Source: Gammaproteobacteria bacterium HGW-Gammaproteobacteria-13
Lineage (GTDB): Bacteria; Pseudomonadota; Gammaproteobacteria; Pseudomonadales; Pseudomonadaceae
DNA length: 64,000 nucleotides
Assembly (NCBI GenBank): GCA_002840155.1
Contig: PGZH01000011.1
Span: forward strand, 186,001-250,000
Reading direction: 5' to 3'
Shown: one piece after another, positions 8,310-17,341 of the stretch
Layout: each line of letters starts with the position of its first letter
How positions within the stretch are numbered: the stretch's first letter is position 1
Translations under genes and position numbers: made by a program
Notes under the pieces: generated by a model
What the model was told of the DNA's origin: nothing
Database searches by the model: none
The model's input: the letters and a program-made list of their open reading frames with translations, nothing else

Positions 8310-8397
8310 TCCCGGCGCTGCACCGCCGCCTGGGTGGCGCGCAGCGTCTACAGTGAAAACCTCTGCATAAAGCCATAACAACGACGGAGATTCTTCC

Positions 8398-9351
8398 ATG
8401 CGAATGACCAAACGTTTCAGCCTGTTTGCTGCTGCCGCAGCCTTTACCGCAAGCACCGCGGTACTTGCCGCCCCGACCTTTATCAACGTGCTGACCGGGG
8501 GCACCAGCGGGGTGTACTACCCGATTGGCGTGGGCCTGTCGCAGCTGTACAGCAACGGCATCGAGGGCGCGAAGACCTCGGTGCAGGCCACCAAGGCCTC
8601 GGTGGAAAACCTCAACCTGCTCGAAGCCGGTCGCGGCGAGCTGGCTTTCGCCCTCGGTGACTCGGTTGCCGATGCCTGGAATGGCGTGGAAGACGCCGGC
8701 TTCAAGGCCCCGCTGAAAAAGCTGCGGGCGATTGCCGGCACCTACCCGAACTACATCCAGATCGTTGCCAGCAAGGAATCCGGCATCACCACCCTGGCCG
8801 ACCTGAAAGGCAAGCGCATCTCCGTTGGCGCGCCGAAATCCGGTACCGAGCTGAACGCTCGCGCCATCTTCAAGGCCGCCGGCTTGAGCTATGAAGACAT
8901 GGGCAAGGTGGAGTTTCTGCCGTACGCCGAGTCGGTTGAGCTGATCAAGAACCGTCAGCTGGATGCCACCCTGCAGTCCTCGGGCCTGGGCATGGCGGCG
9001 ATTCGCGACCTGGCCGCAACCCTGCCGATCACCTTCGTGGCCATCCCGGCCGACATCACTGCGAAGATCGACAACGCCGCCTACCAGGCTGCATCCATCC
9101 CGGCCGGCACCTATGACGGTCAGGACAGCGATGTACCGACCGTGGCGATCAACAACATCCTGGTCAGCCACGAAGGTGTGTCCGATGAAGTGGCCTACCA
9201 GATGACCAAGCTGATGTTCGACAACCTCGAGCGCCTGGGCAACGCCCACTCGGCGGCCAAGGACATCAAACTGGAAGGCGCCGCCAAGGATCTGCCGATC
9301 CCGCTGCATCCGGGCGCCGAGCGCTTCTACAAAGAAGCCGGCGCACTGTAA
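8398..9351 (+). CDS. TAXI-family TRAP transporter solute-binding protein
   Basis: 317 aa. A signal peptide (residues 1-23, cleaved after AVLA) precedes the TAXI-family opening FINVLTGGTSGVYYPIGVGLSQLY. Further family features are AGRGELAFALGDS, KGKRISVGAPKSGTELNA and the C-terminal HPGAERFYKEAG. It binds an organic anion in the periplasm and delivers it to the fused TRAP permease encoded 250 bases downstream. A sigma-54 promoter and the neighbouring DctBD pair suggest induction by the transported acid. TAXI proteins more often take glutamate, 2-oxoglutarate or aromatic acids than C4-dicarboxylates; the ligand is unknown here. Confidence 0.9.
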   Translation: MRMTKRFSLFAAAAAFTASTAVLAAPTFINVLTGGTSGVYYPIGVGLSQLYSNGIEGAKTSVQATKASVENLNLLEAGRGELAFALGDSVADAWNGVEDAGFKAPLKKLRAIAGTYPNYIQIVASKESGITTLADLKGKRISVGAPKSGTELNARAIFKAAGLSYEDMGKVEFLPYAESVELIKNRQLDATLQSSGLGMAAIRDLAATLPITFVAIPADITAKIDNAAYQAASIPAGTYDGQDSDVPTVAINNILVSHEGVSDEVAYQMTKLMFDNLERLGNAHSAAKDIKLEGAAKDLPIPLHPGAERFYKEAGAL

Positions 9352-9398
9352 GGCTGCTGAAGGGTTGGCTGGGTAGCATGGGTTGAGCACAGACGGTC

Positions 9399-9495
9399 GT
9401 AGGATGGGTTAGCCGCGCAGCGGCGTAACCCATCAAGCGATGTCGAAGGCGAGTGCCTATACAGCATGGGTATCGCTTCGCTCAACCCATCCTAC
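9399..9495. repeat. REP-like palindrome, GTAGGATGGGTTAGC type
   Basis: A 97-bp palindrome (GTAGGATGGGTTAGCCGCGC ... CTCAACCCATCCTAC) between the TAXI binding-protein gene and its permease gene. A shorter relative is at 48901-48977. Its position inside the operon could lower permease expression relative to binding protein. Confidence 0.7.
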
Positions 9496-9601
9496 CCAGG
9501 CCGCCCTATTTCTAGAGCTACGAATAAAACCGGCGTGCATGCACGGCAGGTTTTGTTGGCGACTCTTGTGCTATCGACGTTGTAACGAGGGTGTGACCTT
9601 C

Positions 9602-11629
9602 ATGAGTGAGCAAAACCAAGGCCTCGCCGGCAGTCCCAGTGATTGGCCAAAAGCGCTGTTTTATGTCGCGCTGCTGTTCTCCATCTTCCAGATCATCACC
9701 GCGGCCTTCCATCCGGTATCCAGCCAAATTCTGCGTGCCGTGCACGTGGGCTTTCTGCTGTTAGTGGTGTTTCTCTGTTTTCCCGCCCGTGGCAAGGAGC
9801 AGCCCTGGCAGCCGCTGGCTTGGCTACTGGGCCTGGCCGGCATGGCCACGGCGTTCTACCAGTGGTATTTCGAAGCCGATCTGATTCAGCGCTCCGGTGA
9901 TCTGACCCAGAGCGATATGGTCGTCGGTCTGCTGCTGATCGTGCTGGTGTTCGAGGCTGCGCGCCGGGTGATGGGCATTGCCCTGCCGTTGATCTGCGCG
10001 CTGTTTCTGGTCTACGGCTTGTTCGGCCAATACCTGCCGGGCGACCTGATGCACCGTGGCTACGCCATCGACCAGATCGTCAACCAGCTGTCGTTCGGCA
10101 CCGAGGGCCTGTACGGCACGCCGACCTATGTCTCGGCCACCTATATCTTCCTGTTTATCCTGTTCGGCGCCTTTCTTGAGCAGGCCGGGATGATCCGCCT
10201 GTTCACCGATTTCGCCATGGGCCTGTTCGGCCACAAGCTCGGCGGCCCGGCCAAGGTTTCGGTGGTGTCTTCGGCACTGATGGGCACCATCACCGGCTCG
10301 GGGGTGGCCAATGTGGTCACCACCGGCCAGTTCACCATCCCGCTGATGAAGCGCTTCGGCTACAAACCGGCGTTTGCCGGCGGCGTGGAAGCCACCTCGT
10401 CGATGGGCAGCCAGATCATGCCGCCGATCATGGGTGCGGTGGCCTTTATCATGGCCGAAACCATCAACGTGCCCTTCTTTGAGGTGGCCAAGGCTGCGTT
10501 GATTCCGGCCATGCTGTACTTCGGCTCGGTGTTCTGGATGGTTCACCTGGAGGCTAAGCGCGCCAACCTGCGCGGCCTGCCGAAAGACCAATGCCCGAAC
10601 CCCTGGGCGGCGGTGAAGCAGCGCTGGTACCTGCTGATTCCGCTGTTCATCCTCATCTACCTGCTGTTCTCCGGGCGCACGCCGCTGTTCTCCGGCATGG
10701 TCGGCCTGGCCCTGACGGCCATCGTGATTCTCGGCTCGGCGATCATCCTGCGGGTGTCGTCCAAGGTTATGCGTTTCGCCTTCTGGATTGCCCTGGGCGT
10801 GCTCTGCGCCGGCTTCTTCCAGCTCGGCATCGGCGTGGTGTTCGGTGTGGTCGCGCTGCTGGTGGCGGTGTGCTGGTTTATCAAAGGTGGCCGCGACACG
10901 TTGCGGATCTGCCTGCACGCACTGGTGGAAGGTGCACGGCATGCCGTGCCGGTGGGTATCGCCTGCGCCCTGGTGGGGGTGATTATCGGTGTGGTCTCGC
11001 TGACCGGTGTGGCGTCGACCTTCGCCGGCTATATCCTCGCCATCGGCCAGGACAACCTGTTCCTTTCGCTGATCCTCACCATGCTCACCTGCCTGGTGCT
11101 GGGCATGGGCATCCCGACCATTCCCAACTACATCATCACCAGTTCGATTGCCGCGCCGGCGCTGCTGGAGCTGGGCGTGCCGCTGATCGTGTCACACATG
11201 TTCGTGTTCTATTTCGGCATCATGGCCGACCTTACGCCGCCGGTGGCGCTGGCCTGTTTCGCAGCCGCACCGATTGCCAAGGAAAGCGGCCTGAAGATCA
11301 GCCTGTGGGCCATTCGTATCGCCGTGGCCGGGTTTATCGTGCCGTTTATGGCGGTGTACGAACCGGCGCTGATGCTGCAGGGCGACAGCCTACTGGCCAC
11401 GCTGTATGTGGTGGCCAAGGCGGCGTTGGCGATTGGTATCTGGGGCGCAATCTTTACCGGCTATCTGCAGGCCAAGATGCCTTGGTGGGAGCGCGCGCTG
11501 GGCTTTGCCGCCGGTGCCAGCCTGATTCTGGCCACGCCGATGAGTGACGAGATCGGCTTCGCCCTGGCGGCGCTGTTTATCGCCCAGCACTTCTGGCGTG
11601 CCCATCGTGCTCAGGTGGCCACTGCGTGA
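9602..11629 (+). CDS. TRAP transporter fused permease (small and large subunits)
   Basis: 675 aa from the ATG at 9602; the frame is open back to 9440, but that stretch overlaps the REP element and is not protein-like. The N-terminal ~190 residues are the DctQ-like part (FYVALLFSIFQIITAAFHPV, DMVVGLLLIVLVFEAARRVMG). The rest is DctM-like with EATSSMGSQIMPPIMGAVAFIMAE, TIPNYIITSSIAAPAL and DLTPPVALACFAAAPIA, about 16-18 membrane segments in all. It imports the TAXI-bound acid by Na+ symport across the inner membrane. The 3' end overlaps the DUF1850 gene by four bases. Confidence 0.92.
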   Translation: MSEQNQGLAGSPSDWPKALFYVALLFSIFQIITAAFHPVSSQILRAVHVGFLLLVVFLCFPARGKEQPWQPLAWLLGLAGMATAFYQWYFEADLIQRSGDLTQSDMVVGLLLIVLVFEAARRVMGIALPLICALFLVYGLFGQYLPGDLMHRGYAIDQIVNQLSFGTEGLYGTPTYVSATYIFLFILFGAFLEQAGMIRLFTDFAMGLFGHKLGGPAKVSVVSSALMGTITGSGVANVVTTGQFTIPLMKRFGYKPAFAGGVEATSSMGSQIMPPIMGAVAFIMAETINVPFFEVAKAALIPAMLYFGSVFWMVHLEAKRANLRGLPKDQCPNPWAAVKQRWYLLIPLFILIYLLFSGRTPLFSGMVGLALTAIVILGSAIILRVSSKVMRFAFWIALGVLCAGFFQLGIGVVFGVVALLVAVCWFIKGGRDTLRICLHALVEGARHAVPVGIACALVGVIIGVVSLTGVASTFAGYILAIGQDNLFLSLILTMLTCLVLGMGIPTIPNYIITSSIAAPALLELGVPLIVSHMFVFYFGIMADLTPPVALACFAAAPIAKESGLKISLWAIRIAVAGFIVPFMAVYEPALMLQGDSLLATLYVVAKAALAIGIWGAIFTGYLQAKMPWWERALGFAAGASLILATPMSDEIGFALAALFIAQHFWRAHRAQVATA

Positions 11630-12048
11630 TCGGCCTGTGCCTGGGTTTGGCCGGTGCGGTGTGGGCAGAAGTGCCCACACCCAGCTTTACCCTGGCCTGG
11701 ACACACACCATCGAGAAGATTCGTTGGGAAGAGGATTACCGCGTGACGCCTGAGGGGTTGCTCCTTGGCGAGGCGCGGGTGAAGGGTTCCGGGGCCGGTA
11801 TGGAGATTCCAGACGGCGCCGAACTGCGCGAGGGCAGCTGGCATTACCAGCGTCAGCTACCACCCTTGCAACCACTGCGTTTGGGGCGAACCCCCGAGGC
11901 AGGGGATTACCAACTGTGTTTCAACCAGCGTTGCCGCTCGATGAGTGAATGGCTCGGCCCGCCACAAGCGACCCAGCCGGCGTTGGAACTCTGGAGCTGT
12001 GAGCAAAGCTCCCCGGCCGCCTCGGCGGCAGGCCAGGACGACGGCTAA
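11626..12048 (+). CDS. DUF1850 protein of the TRAP-TAXI operon
   Basis: 140 aa; the GTG start overlaps the permease stop (GTGA). It begins with a hydrophobic signal-like segment ending VWA. The DUF1850 core is recognisable: FTLAWTHTIEKIRWEEDYRV and GLLLGEARVKGSGAGMEIP. DUF1850 genes commonly travel with TAXI-type TRAP permeases, as here, and are presumed accessory periplasmic proteins of unknown mechanism. A terminator follows. Confidence 0.8.
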   Translation: MIGLCLGLAGAVWAEVPTPSFTLAWTHTIEKIRWEEDYRVTPEGLLLGEARVKGSGAGMEIPDGAELREGSWHYQRQLPPLQPLRLGRTPEAGDYQLCFNQRCRSMSEWLGPPQATQPALELWSCEQSSPAASAAGQDDG

Positions 12049-12094
12049 GGCTGCGTCTGCTCCCGGGCCACAAGCCCTGGTTGTTGTAGAGGAG

Positions 12095-12126
12095 AACCCC
12101 CATTTGGCGTAGCCGGTGGGGGTTTT
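12095..12126 (+). terminator. Intrinsic terminator of the TRAP-TAXI operon
   Basis: An 8-bp perfect stem AACCCCCA / TGGGGGTT (12095-12102 with 12117-12124) runs into TTTTG, about 50 bases after the DUF1850 stop. Confidence 0.75.
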
Positions 12127-12134
12127 GTTCATGT

Positions 12135-12214
12135 GTAGGTTGGTGTTGAGCGCAGCGAAGCCCAACATGGGTGGCTGGACGTGTTGGGCTTCGTCGCTGC
12201 GCTCCTCTGGCTAC
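12135..12214. repeat. REP-like palindrome, GTAGGTTGG...GAAGCCCAAC type
   Basis: An 80-bp repeat with inner arms GAGCGCAGCGAAGCCCAAC and GTTGGGCTTCGTCGCTGCGCTC. A half copy lies near 48165-48203. Nothing else is seen in 12215-12322. Confidence 0.6.
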
Positions 12215-12322
12215 GAGCCCCGCCCCAACTTACCTTGCTAACAGGATTGCCGAACCCATCGCGGGTCATTAGCCTGCGTTTTTTCATGGGCTAGATGGCC
12301 TTAACAGAGCGGCGGAGACGGC

Positions 12323-12826
12323 ATGAGCGAGCAGGGCGGCACCATCACCTATTACCTGGATATGCAGCACCCCGAACAGATTCTTGCCAAGCCACTGCCG
12401 GCCGAGCTGAGCGTGGTGGAATGCCAGCTCAAGCAGTTTCAGCTCAACCGCTTTCTCTACCAGCTGGTCGGCGAGCCCTGGCAGTGGACTGACAAACTCA
12501 GCTGGACCGACACGCAGTGGCGCGAGCTGATCGAACAGCCCAATCACCGCACCTGGGTGGCCTATCACCAGGGCGCCATCGCCGGCTATTACGAGCTGCT
12601 GCGTGATGCCGACGGCGCGGTGGAGATTCTCTATTTCGGCCTGGCCGAGGCCTTCTTCGGTCAGGGCTTTGGCGGCCCATTGCTCACTCACGCCCTGCAA
12701 TCCGCCTGGGCCTGGCCGGGCACCACCAAGGTCTGGGTGCATACCTGCAGCCTCGATCACCCCAGCGCACTGGCCAACTACCAGGCGCGCGGTCTGCGTA
12801 TCTATCAAGAGGAAGTCACCCCGTAG
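12323..12826 (+). CDS. GNAT family N-acetyltransferase
   Basis: 167 aa. GNAT fold features are AIAGYYELLRDADGAVEILYFGLAEAFFGQGFGG: beta4, then a degenerate acetyl-CoA loop (Q/RxxGxG/A reads GQGFGG), followed by LLTHALQSAW and the terminal HTCSLDHPSALANYQARGL. It transfers acetyl from acetyl-CoA to an unknown amine. It stands alone between REP elements, so context gives no substrate. Confidence 0.85.
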   Translation: MSEQGGTITYYLDMQHPEQILAKPLPAELSVVECQLKQFQLNRFLYQLVGEPWQWTDKLSWTDTQWRELIEQPNHRTWVAYHQGAIAGYYELLRDADGAVEILYFGLAEAFFGQGFGGPLLTHALQSAWAWPGTTKVWVHTCSLDHPSALANYQARGLRIYQEEVTP

Positions 12827-12884
12827 AGGGGGCTGACCCGTCAGCCAATTGATGGGTTAGCACCTGCTGCTACGACGAATCTTT

Positions 12885-12955
12885 GTAGCCTGGATAAGCC
12901 TTGGCGCAATCCGGGATCGCGGTGCCCCGGATTACGCTGCGCTTATCCAGGCTAC
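12885..12955. repeat. REP-like palindrome, GTAGCCTGGATAAGC type
   Basis: A 71-bp inverted repeat with arms GTAGCCTGGATAAGC / GCTTATCCAGGCTAC. Paired substitutions in both arms relative to 7924-7991 (CC>CT in one, GG>AG in the other) preserve the stem. Confidence 0.7.
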
Positions 12956-13104
12956 ATTCCGGCCTTCGAAGGCCGGGTGGACTTAACCGCGCGGCAGCGG
13001 CAGATGCTCTGTCGCATGCTCCGGCGCGGCATAACCCATCAGGCGCACGGGCGGATGCAGCGGTCTACGCTTGCAGGGTCGCCCACTTATTTCAGGAGCC
13101 GCTT

Positions 13105-13617
13105 ATGCGCCGCGCCCTCCGTAATTCCATGCTACTCAGCCTCTACCTGCTGCCCGCCCTGGCCAGCGCGGTGGATATCCAGCCCGGCCTCTGGGAAATC
13201 AGCTCGAACAATATGCAGGTCGGCGGCCAGGCGGTGCCGGGGATGGAGCAAATGCTCGAACAGATGAAAAACCTGCCGCCCGAACAACGCCAGATGATGG
13301 AGCAGATGCTGGCCCAGCAAGGCGTGCAACTGGGCGACAAGGGCGTGCGCATCTGCATGAGCGAAGCACAGATCAAGGCTCAGCAGATCCCCATGCAAGA
13401 CCCCGAATCCGGCTGCAGCAATGAAGTCACCGAACGCAGCGCCGCGCTGTGGAAATTCCGCTTCAGCTGCCCCAACGGCGAGGGCGAAGGCGAGACGCGC
13501 TTTGTCAGCGACAAGGAATTCACGTCAACGGTCAACGGCATCTTCGATGGCCAGAGCAGCAGCATGCAAAGCCATGCACGCTGGGTGACGGCGGATTGCG
13601 GGACGTTGCAGCCTTAG
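13105..13617 (+). CDS. DUF3617 family exported protein
   Basis: 170 aa from 13105, where CAGGAG precedes the ATG; the longer upstream frame runs through REP DNA. A signal peptide spans residues 1-21 (LPALASA). The mature part has the DUF3617 opening VDIQPGLWEISS, a Met/Gln-rich stretch (QMLEQMKNLPPEQRQMMEQM), Cys in VRICMSEAQ and a C-terminal Cys. It is probably a periplasmic protein of unknown function. It converges with and overlaps the next gene by four bases. Confidence 0.8.
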   Translation: MRRALRNSMLLSLYLLPALASAVDIQPGLWEISSNNMQVGGQAVPGMEQMLEQMKNLPPEQRQMMEQMLAQQGVQLGDKGVRICMSEAQIKAQQIPMQDPESGCSNEVTERSAALWKFRFSCPNGEGEGETRFVSDKEFTSTVNGIFDGQSSSMQSHARWVTADCGTLQP

Positions 13618-14393
13618 AGTTTGCGCAAAATCTGCTGCGCTTTGTTGGGCAGCAAGAGTCTGTGCACGACCGCCTGAGCCGCAATGCTGGCACCGACCGC
13701 TATGGCGCAGGCGCTCCAAAACTCTACTCGCGGCCAGAGAACGGCTAATGCGAGAAAGAAGGTGGCGAACGAATAAAGGCCCTTAACCATGCCGCGATAC
13801 ATATGTGCGACATGGTGCGGCCCCAGTGCCCTGTGTGTGAAAACGGCGAGCACAAGTCCGATGATGGGGAAAACTGCCAACAACCCACTCCAGACTTCCC
13901 CCAGGCTAGCTGCGGCAGTAGTAACTGCGAGCGTCAGCATGGCTCCGGTGATCATCCGGTAGGGCAGGTCGGCGAGGCTAACTCCTGCAGTGGAAATCGA
14001 CTCGCTCGGCGGAAGTACGTGCGGTGCTAGCACAAGGGCGAGCCCCGCAACGGCCAGCGCTACTGCAGGTGATGTGGGTAAAGCCGCAAGACCGGCGGCC
14101 ACGACAAACCAAGTGCCGGTAGCGCAGACCAGTGCCGCTGGCCACGACCATCGAATACTTGCCCAGCAGTACGTGACCCCGAAAACCAACAAGGCTGCGA
14201 TAGCAGAGATTGCCGCAGTAGCCGTGAGTGCACCGAACTGAGTGCCTTGCTCAATGGCTACGAAGACCACTATCGGGCCTGCGACGATGGGAAATCCGCC
14301 CAGTAGACCGGCAACGCCGGAACCCCAGCGGCGGCCCGCCAGCGTCAGGGCAGCGATGAATAACGGTACAACCGTGAGTTTCAGAAGTAGCAC
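13614..14393 (-). CDS. Multi-pass inner-membrane protein, unknown function
   Basis: 259 aa with about eight hydrophobic segments (LLKLTVVPLFIAALTLA, GLLGGFPIVAGPIVVFVAI, AAISAIAALLVFGVTYCW, and so on). It has an internal pseudo-repeat: GLLGGFPIVAGPIVV in the first half and GLLAVFPIIGLVLAV in the second, suggesting duplicated four-helix halves. No transporter signature was recognised. It converges with the DUF3617 gene with overlapping stop codons. Confidence 0.7.
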   Translation of the reverse strand: MLLLKLTVVPLFIAALTLAGRRWGSGVAGLLGGFPIVAGPIVVFVAIEQGTQFGALTATAAISAIAALLVFGVTYCWASIRWSWPAALVCATGTWFVVAAGLAALPTSPAVALAVAGLALVLAPHVLPPSESISTAGVSLADLPYRMITGAMLTLAVTTAAASLGEVWSGLLAVFPIIGLVLAVFTHRALGPHHVAHMYRGMVKGLYSFATFFLALAVLWPRVEFWSACAIAVGASIAAQAVVHRLLLPNKAQQILRKL

Positions 14394-14439
14394 TTAGTTT
14401 CCTACGGCCAACAGGTTCTTGGGGGATGTCGAGGTTGAG

Positions 14440-15195
14440 TCACTGCCCGTTCAGCGGATCACTGATGCCGTGGCGTTCTTTTAGCGTTTGCACCAGCTCG
14501 GCCTGGCTGGTGAGGAAGGCGTCGAACTGTTCGATCACTTCGGGGTGGTTGATGCTCGAAAGGAAGTAGTGGTCATCCTGATAGGGCAGTTTGGGGTCGA
14601 AGACCAGGCCGCTTTCCGCGCTGTTGTAGAGCTGGTGGCGCACCACTTGCGGGTTGAGGTAAACGCCGTCGACCCGGTCGTTCATGGCCATGGCCAGCAG
14701 CGAGTCGATCTGGTTGGCCTGGATCAGCAGAATCTTGCCGGCCTCGATCTCATCCAGATACGGCCAGGGGGTAAAGCCGCGCTGGGTGCCGAGGCGCAGT
14801 AGGCGCTGTTTGCCCTTGCCGAGAAACTCGGGTTTGACCAGCACGCCATCGATGGCCGGCGCCGCCGCCTGGCTGAAGCGCACCTTGTGGCCTTGTTTCA
14901 GGTCGGCGTTCCAGCGTGGGTTGTCCGGGTATTTGAAATCCACCCGGCCGTTGAGAAAGTCGCTGAGCAGGCGCCGCACCGGCAGCGGCTGGTAGATAAA
15001 TTCATGGCCCTGGTGCGCCGCAAAGGCGTCGAGCAGGTCGCGGCCGTAGCCCAGGTATTGGCCATCCTGCACGTTGGAGTAAGGCAAGTAGGGCTGCAGC
15101 TCGACCCCGACCTTGAAGGTCTCGGCCTGTGTCAGCGAGGCCAGGGTAAACGGCAGGCAGGCCAGCAGTGTCAGCAATGCTCTCATCAGCGACAT
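14440..15195 (-). CDS. Periplasmic amino-acid-type solute-binding protein (SBP_bac_3-like)
   Basis: 251 aa from 15195; the alternative ATG at 15186 gives 248 aa. A signal peptide ends at TQA. The type-II periplasmic binding fold is suggested by FKVGVELQPYLPYS, RVDFKYPDNPRW, GVYLNPQVVRHQL and the C-terminal SSINHPEVIEQFDAF. A paralog lies at 37905-38636 and shares PDNPxW and xNPQVVxHQL. Neither has a permease nearby. It could be a sensor-like or orphan binding protein; the ligand is unknown. Confidence 0.75.
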   Translation of the reverse strand: MSLMRALLTLLACLPFTLASLTQAETFKVGVELQPYLPYSNVQDGQYLGYGRDLLDAFAAHQGHEFIYQPLPVRRLLSDFLNGRVDFKYPDNPRWNADLKQGHKVRFSQAAAPAIDGVLVKPEFLGKGKQRLLRLGTQRGFTPWPYLDEIEAGKILLIQANQIDSLLAMAMNDRVDGVYLNPQVVRHQLYNSAESGLVFDPKLPYQDDHYFLSSINHPEVIEQFDAFLTSQAELVQTLKERHGISDPLNGQ

Positions 15196-15463
15196 CTCGA
15201 ACAGCGACCCCGAGCAGGCCATAGGCCAACCATAGCTAATAGCCTCGCCCTGCGGGAGGCAAGTGCCGAGAAAAACTGACCAGGCAGAGCAAATAACCAC
15301 CCCGCAGCGGGCTGCAATGGCCGCCAATACTGGCTTTGCGCCTGCACGCATGGGCTATGGCTGTTACCCTGTACCCCGCAGCCGCCGGTTGGGCGGCTGT
15401 ACGAGTAGGGCAATCCCGTCCTCGTGCGCGTAATGCGTGCCACACGCCAAAGGAGCATTCCAT

Positions 15464-17131
15464 ATGGAAAAAGACCCTTCGTCTGACACGACCCCGCAAC
15501 CAGAAGCGGCAATTCTGGACGGCATCCCCGCCCCCTCGGGCGAGGCTAATCTGATCGACACCGACTACGTCATCGGTCAGGACAACATCAAAGGGCAGTT
15601 CTCCTTCGCCCTCGACATCCACGGCAAAGTTTTCAGCATTTCGGCACTGACCATCGTGCTGTTTGTGGTGCTGACCCTGGCCCTGCAAAACCATGTAGAG
15701 CCGTTGTTCAGCGCCATGCGCGGCTGGCTCACCCATCACCTGGCCTGGTTCTTCCTCGGCTCGGCCAACATCTTCGTACTGCTCTGCTTCGGCCTGATCG
15801 TCTCGCCGCTGGGCAAGGTGCGCCTTGGCGGTATGGATGCCACGGCGGACTACAGCTACGTTGGCTGGTTCTCCATGCTATTCGCCGCCGGTATGGGCAT
15901 CGGCCTGATGTTCTACGGCGTCGCTGAACCGATGTCGCACTTCTCGGCGGCCATGGGCGGGGTCAGCGTCGGTGAAGACGGCATACGCACCGACTGGGCG
16001 CCCCTGGCTGGCGCTGCCGGTGATGCTGAAGCCGCTGCGCGCTTGGGCATGGCTGCGACCATCTTCCACTGGGGCCTGCACCCCTGGGCGATCTACGCCA
16101 TCGTCGCTTTGGCGCTGGCGCTGTTCTCCTTCAACAAGGGCCTGCCGCTGTCGATCCGCTCGATCTTCTACCCGATTCTCGGTGAGCGCGTGTGGGGCTG
16201 GCCGGGGCATATCATCGACATCCTCGCGGTGTTCGCCACCCTGTTCGGCCTGGCCACCTCCCTGGGCCTGGGCGCGGAACAGGCCGCCGCCGGCCTGGAC
16301 AAACTGTTCGGCATCGCCGCCACGGACGCGAGCAAGGTGCTGCTGATTATCGGCATCACCGCCATCGCCCTGGTGTCGGTGCTGGCGGGGTTGGACAAGG
16401 GCGTCAAACGCCTGTCCGAGCTGAACATGGGCCTGGCCATTCTGTTGCTGCTGTTCGTGATCATCGCCGGGCCGACCCTGGCCATCCTCACCGGCTTCTT
16501 CGACAACCTCGGCGCGTACCTGCAACACCTGCCGGCGCTGGCCAACCCGGTCGGCCGTGAAGACGCCAACTTCAGCCAAGGCTGGACGGCCTTCTACTGG
16601 GCGTGGTGGATCAGCTGGTCGCCGTTCGTGGGCATGTTTATCGCCCGCGTCAGCCGTGGCCGCACCGTGCGCGAGTTTCTGATCGCCGTGCTGCTGGTGC
16701 CGTCGCTGGTGTCGGTGCTGTGGATGACCGCCTTCGGTGGCACCGGCATCAGTCAGCTGGTCGGCGATGGCTTTACCGGCGTGCAGGACGCGGCGCTGGA
16801 GCTGAAGCTGTTTGCCATGCTGGCGGAACTGCCGTTGGCGGAGATCAGTTCGTTTATCGGCATCGTGCTGGTGATCGTGTTCTTCGTCACCTCCTCGGAC
16901 TCCGGCTCGCTGGTGATCGATACCATCACCGCCGGCGGCAAGGTCAACGCGCCCGTGCCACAGCGGGTGTTCTGGGTGATTATCGAGGGCATCATCGCCA
17001 TCGCCCTGCTGCTCGGCGGCGGGCTGGTGGCCTTGCAGGCCATGGCGGTGTCGACCGGCTTGCCGTTTACCATCGTGCTGTTGGTGGGCTGTATTTCGAT
17101 CGTCAAAGGCTTGATGAGCGAACCGCGTTGA
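15464..17131 (+). CDS. BCCT family (betaine/choline/carnitine) transporter
   Basis: 555 aa. The ATG at 15464 follows AAAGGAG at 7-base spacing, which decides the start over the upstream ATG. There are twelve membrane segments with the BCCT signatures GMGIGLMFYGVAEPMSHF, FHWGLHPWAIYA and WAWWISWSPFVGMFIARVSRGRT. The C-terminal tail after the last helix is very short, so there is no extended osmosensing domain as in BetP. It takes up a quaternary ammonium compound (glycine betaine, choline or similar) with Na+ or H+. A clear terminator follows. Confidence 0.92.
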   Translation: MEKDPSSDTTPQPEAAILDGIPAPSGEANLIDTDYVIGQDNIKGQFSFALDIHGKVFSISALTIVLFVVLTLALQNHVEPLFSAMRGWLTHHLAWFFLGSANIFVLLCFGLIVSPLGKVRLGGMDATADYSYVGWFSMLFAAGMGIGLMFYGVAEPMSHFSAAMGGVSVGEDGIRTDWAPLAGAAGDAEAAARLGMAATIFHWGLHPWAIYAIVALALALFSFNKGLPLSIRSIFYPILGERVWGWPGHIIDILAVFATLFGLATSLGLGAEQAAAGLDKLFGIAATDASKVLLIIGITAIALVSVLAGLDKGVKRLSELNMGLAILLLLFVIIAGPTLAILTGFFDNLGAYLQHLPALANPVGREDANFSQGWTAFYWAWWISWSPFVGMFIARVSRGRTVREFLIAVLLVPSLVSVLWMTAFGGTGISQLVGDGFTGVQDAALELKLFAMLAELPLAEISSFIGIVLVIVFFVTSSDSGSLVIDTITAGGKVNAPVPQRVFWVIIEGIIAIALLLGGGLVALQAMAVSTGLPFTIVLLVGCISIVKGLMSEPR

Positions 17132-17154
17132 CCGCTGTTGGTAGGTAGTACAAG

Positions 17155-17179
17155 AGCGCGCCTTTGGGCGCGCTTTTTT
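17155..17179 (+). terminator. Intrinsic terminator of the BCCT gene
   Basis: Stem AGCGCGCC / GGCGCGCT (17155-17162, 17167-17174) with a 4-nt loop followed by a T run to 17179. Confidence 0.9.
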
Positions 17180-17206
17180 ATGCCCGGGGTTTGGGTGGGC
17201 TGGCGC

Positions 17207-17232
17207 CTGTAGGAGCGGGCTTGCCCGCGATG
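17207..17232. repeat. Short REP, GTAGGAGCGGGCTTGCCCGC type
   Basis: The common Pseudomonas REP core, with a GCGGGC/GCCCGC stem, lying just before the left border repeat of the cassette region. Confidence 0.6.
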
Positions 17233-17341
17233 CTTTGTTTTTCACGCCTCTCCCGTGAAGCGGGAGAGGGGCTGGGGGAGAGGGCGCTTTTGCTGTTCGG
17301 CACATCTGTGGGAGGGGCTTTAGCCGCGACGCTTTGCCATC

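Noticed and set aside
9440-9601. N-terminal extension of the TRAP permease
   Set aside because: It runs through the REP element and lacks a ribosome-binding site; ATG 9602 fits the family start.
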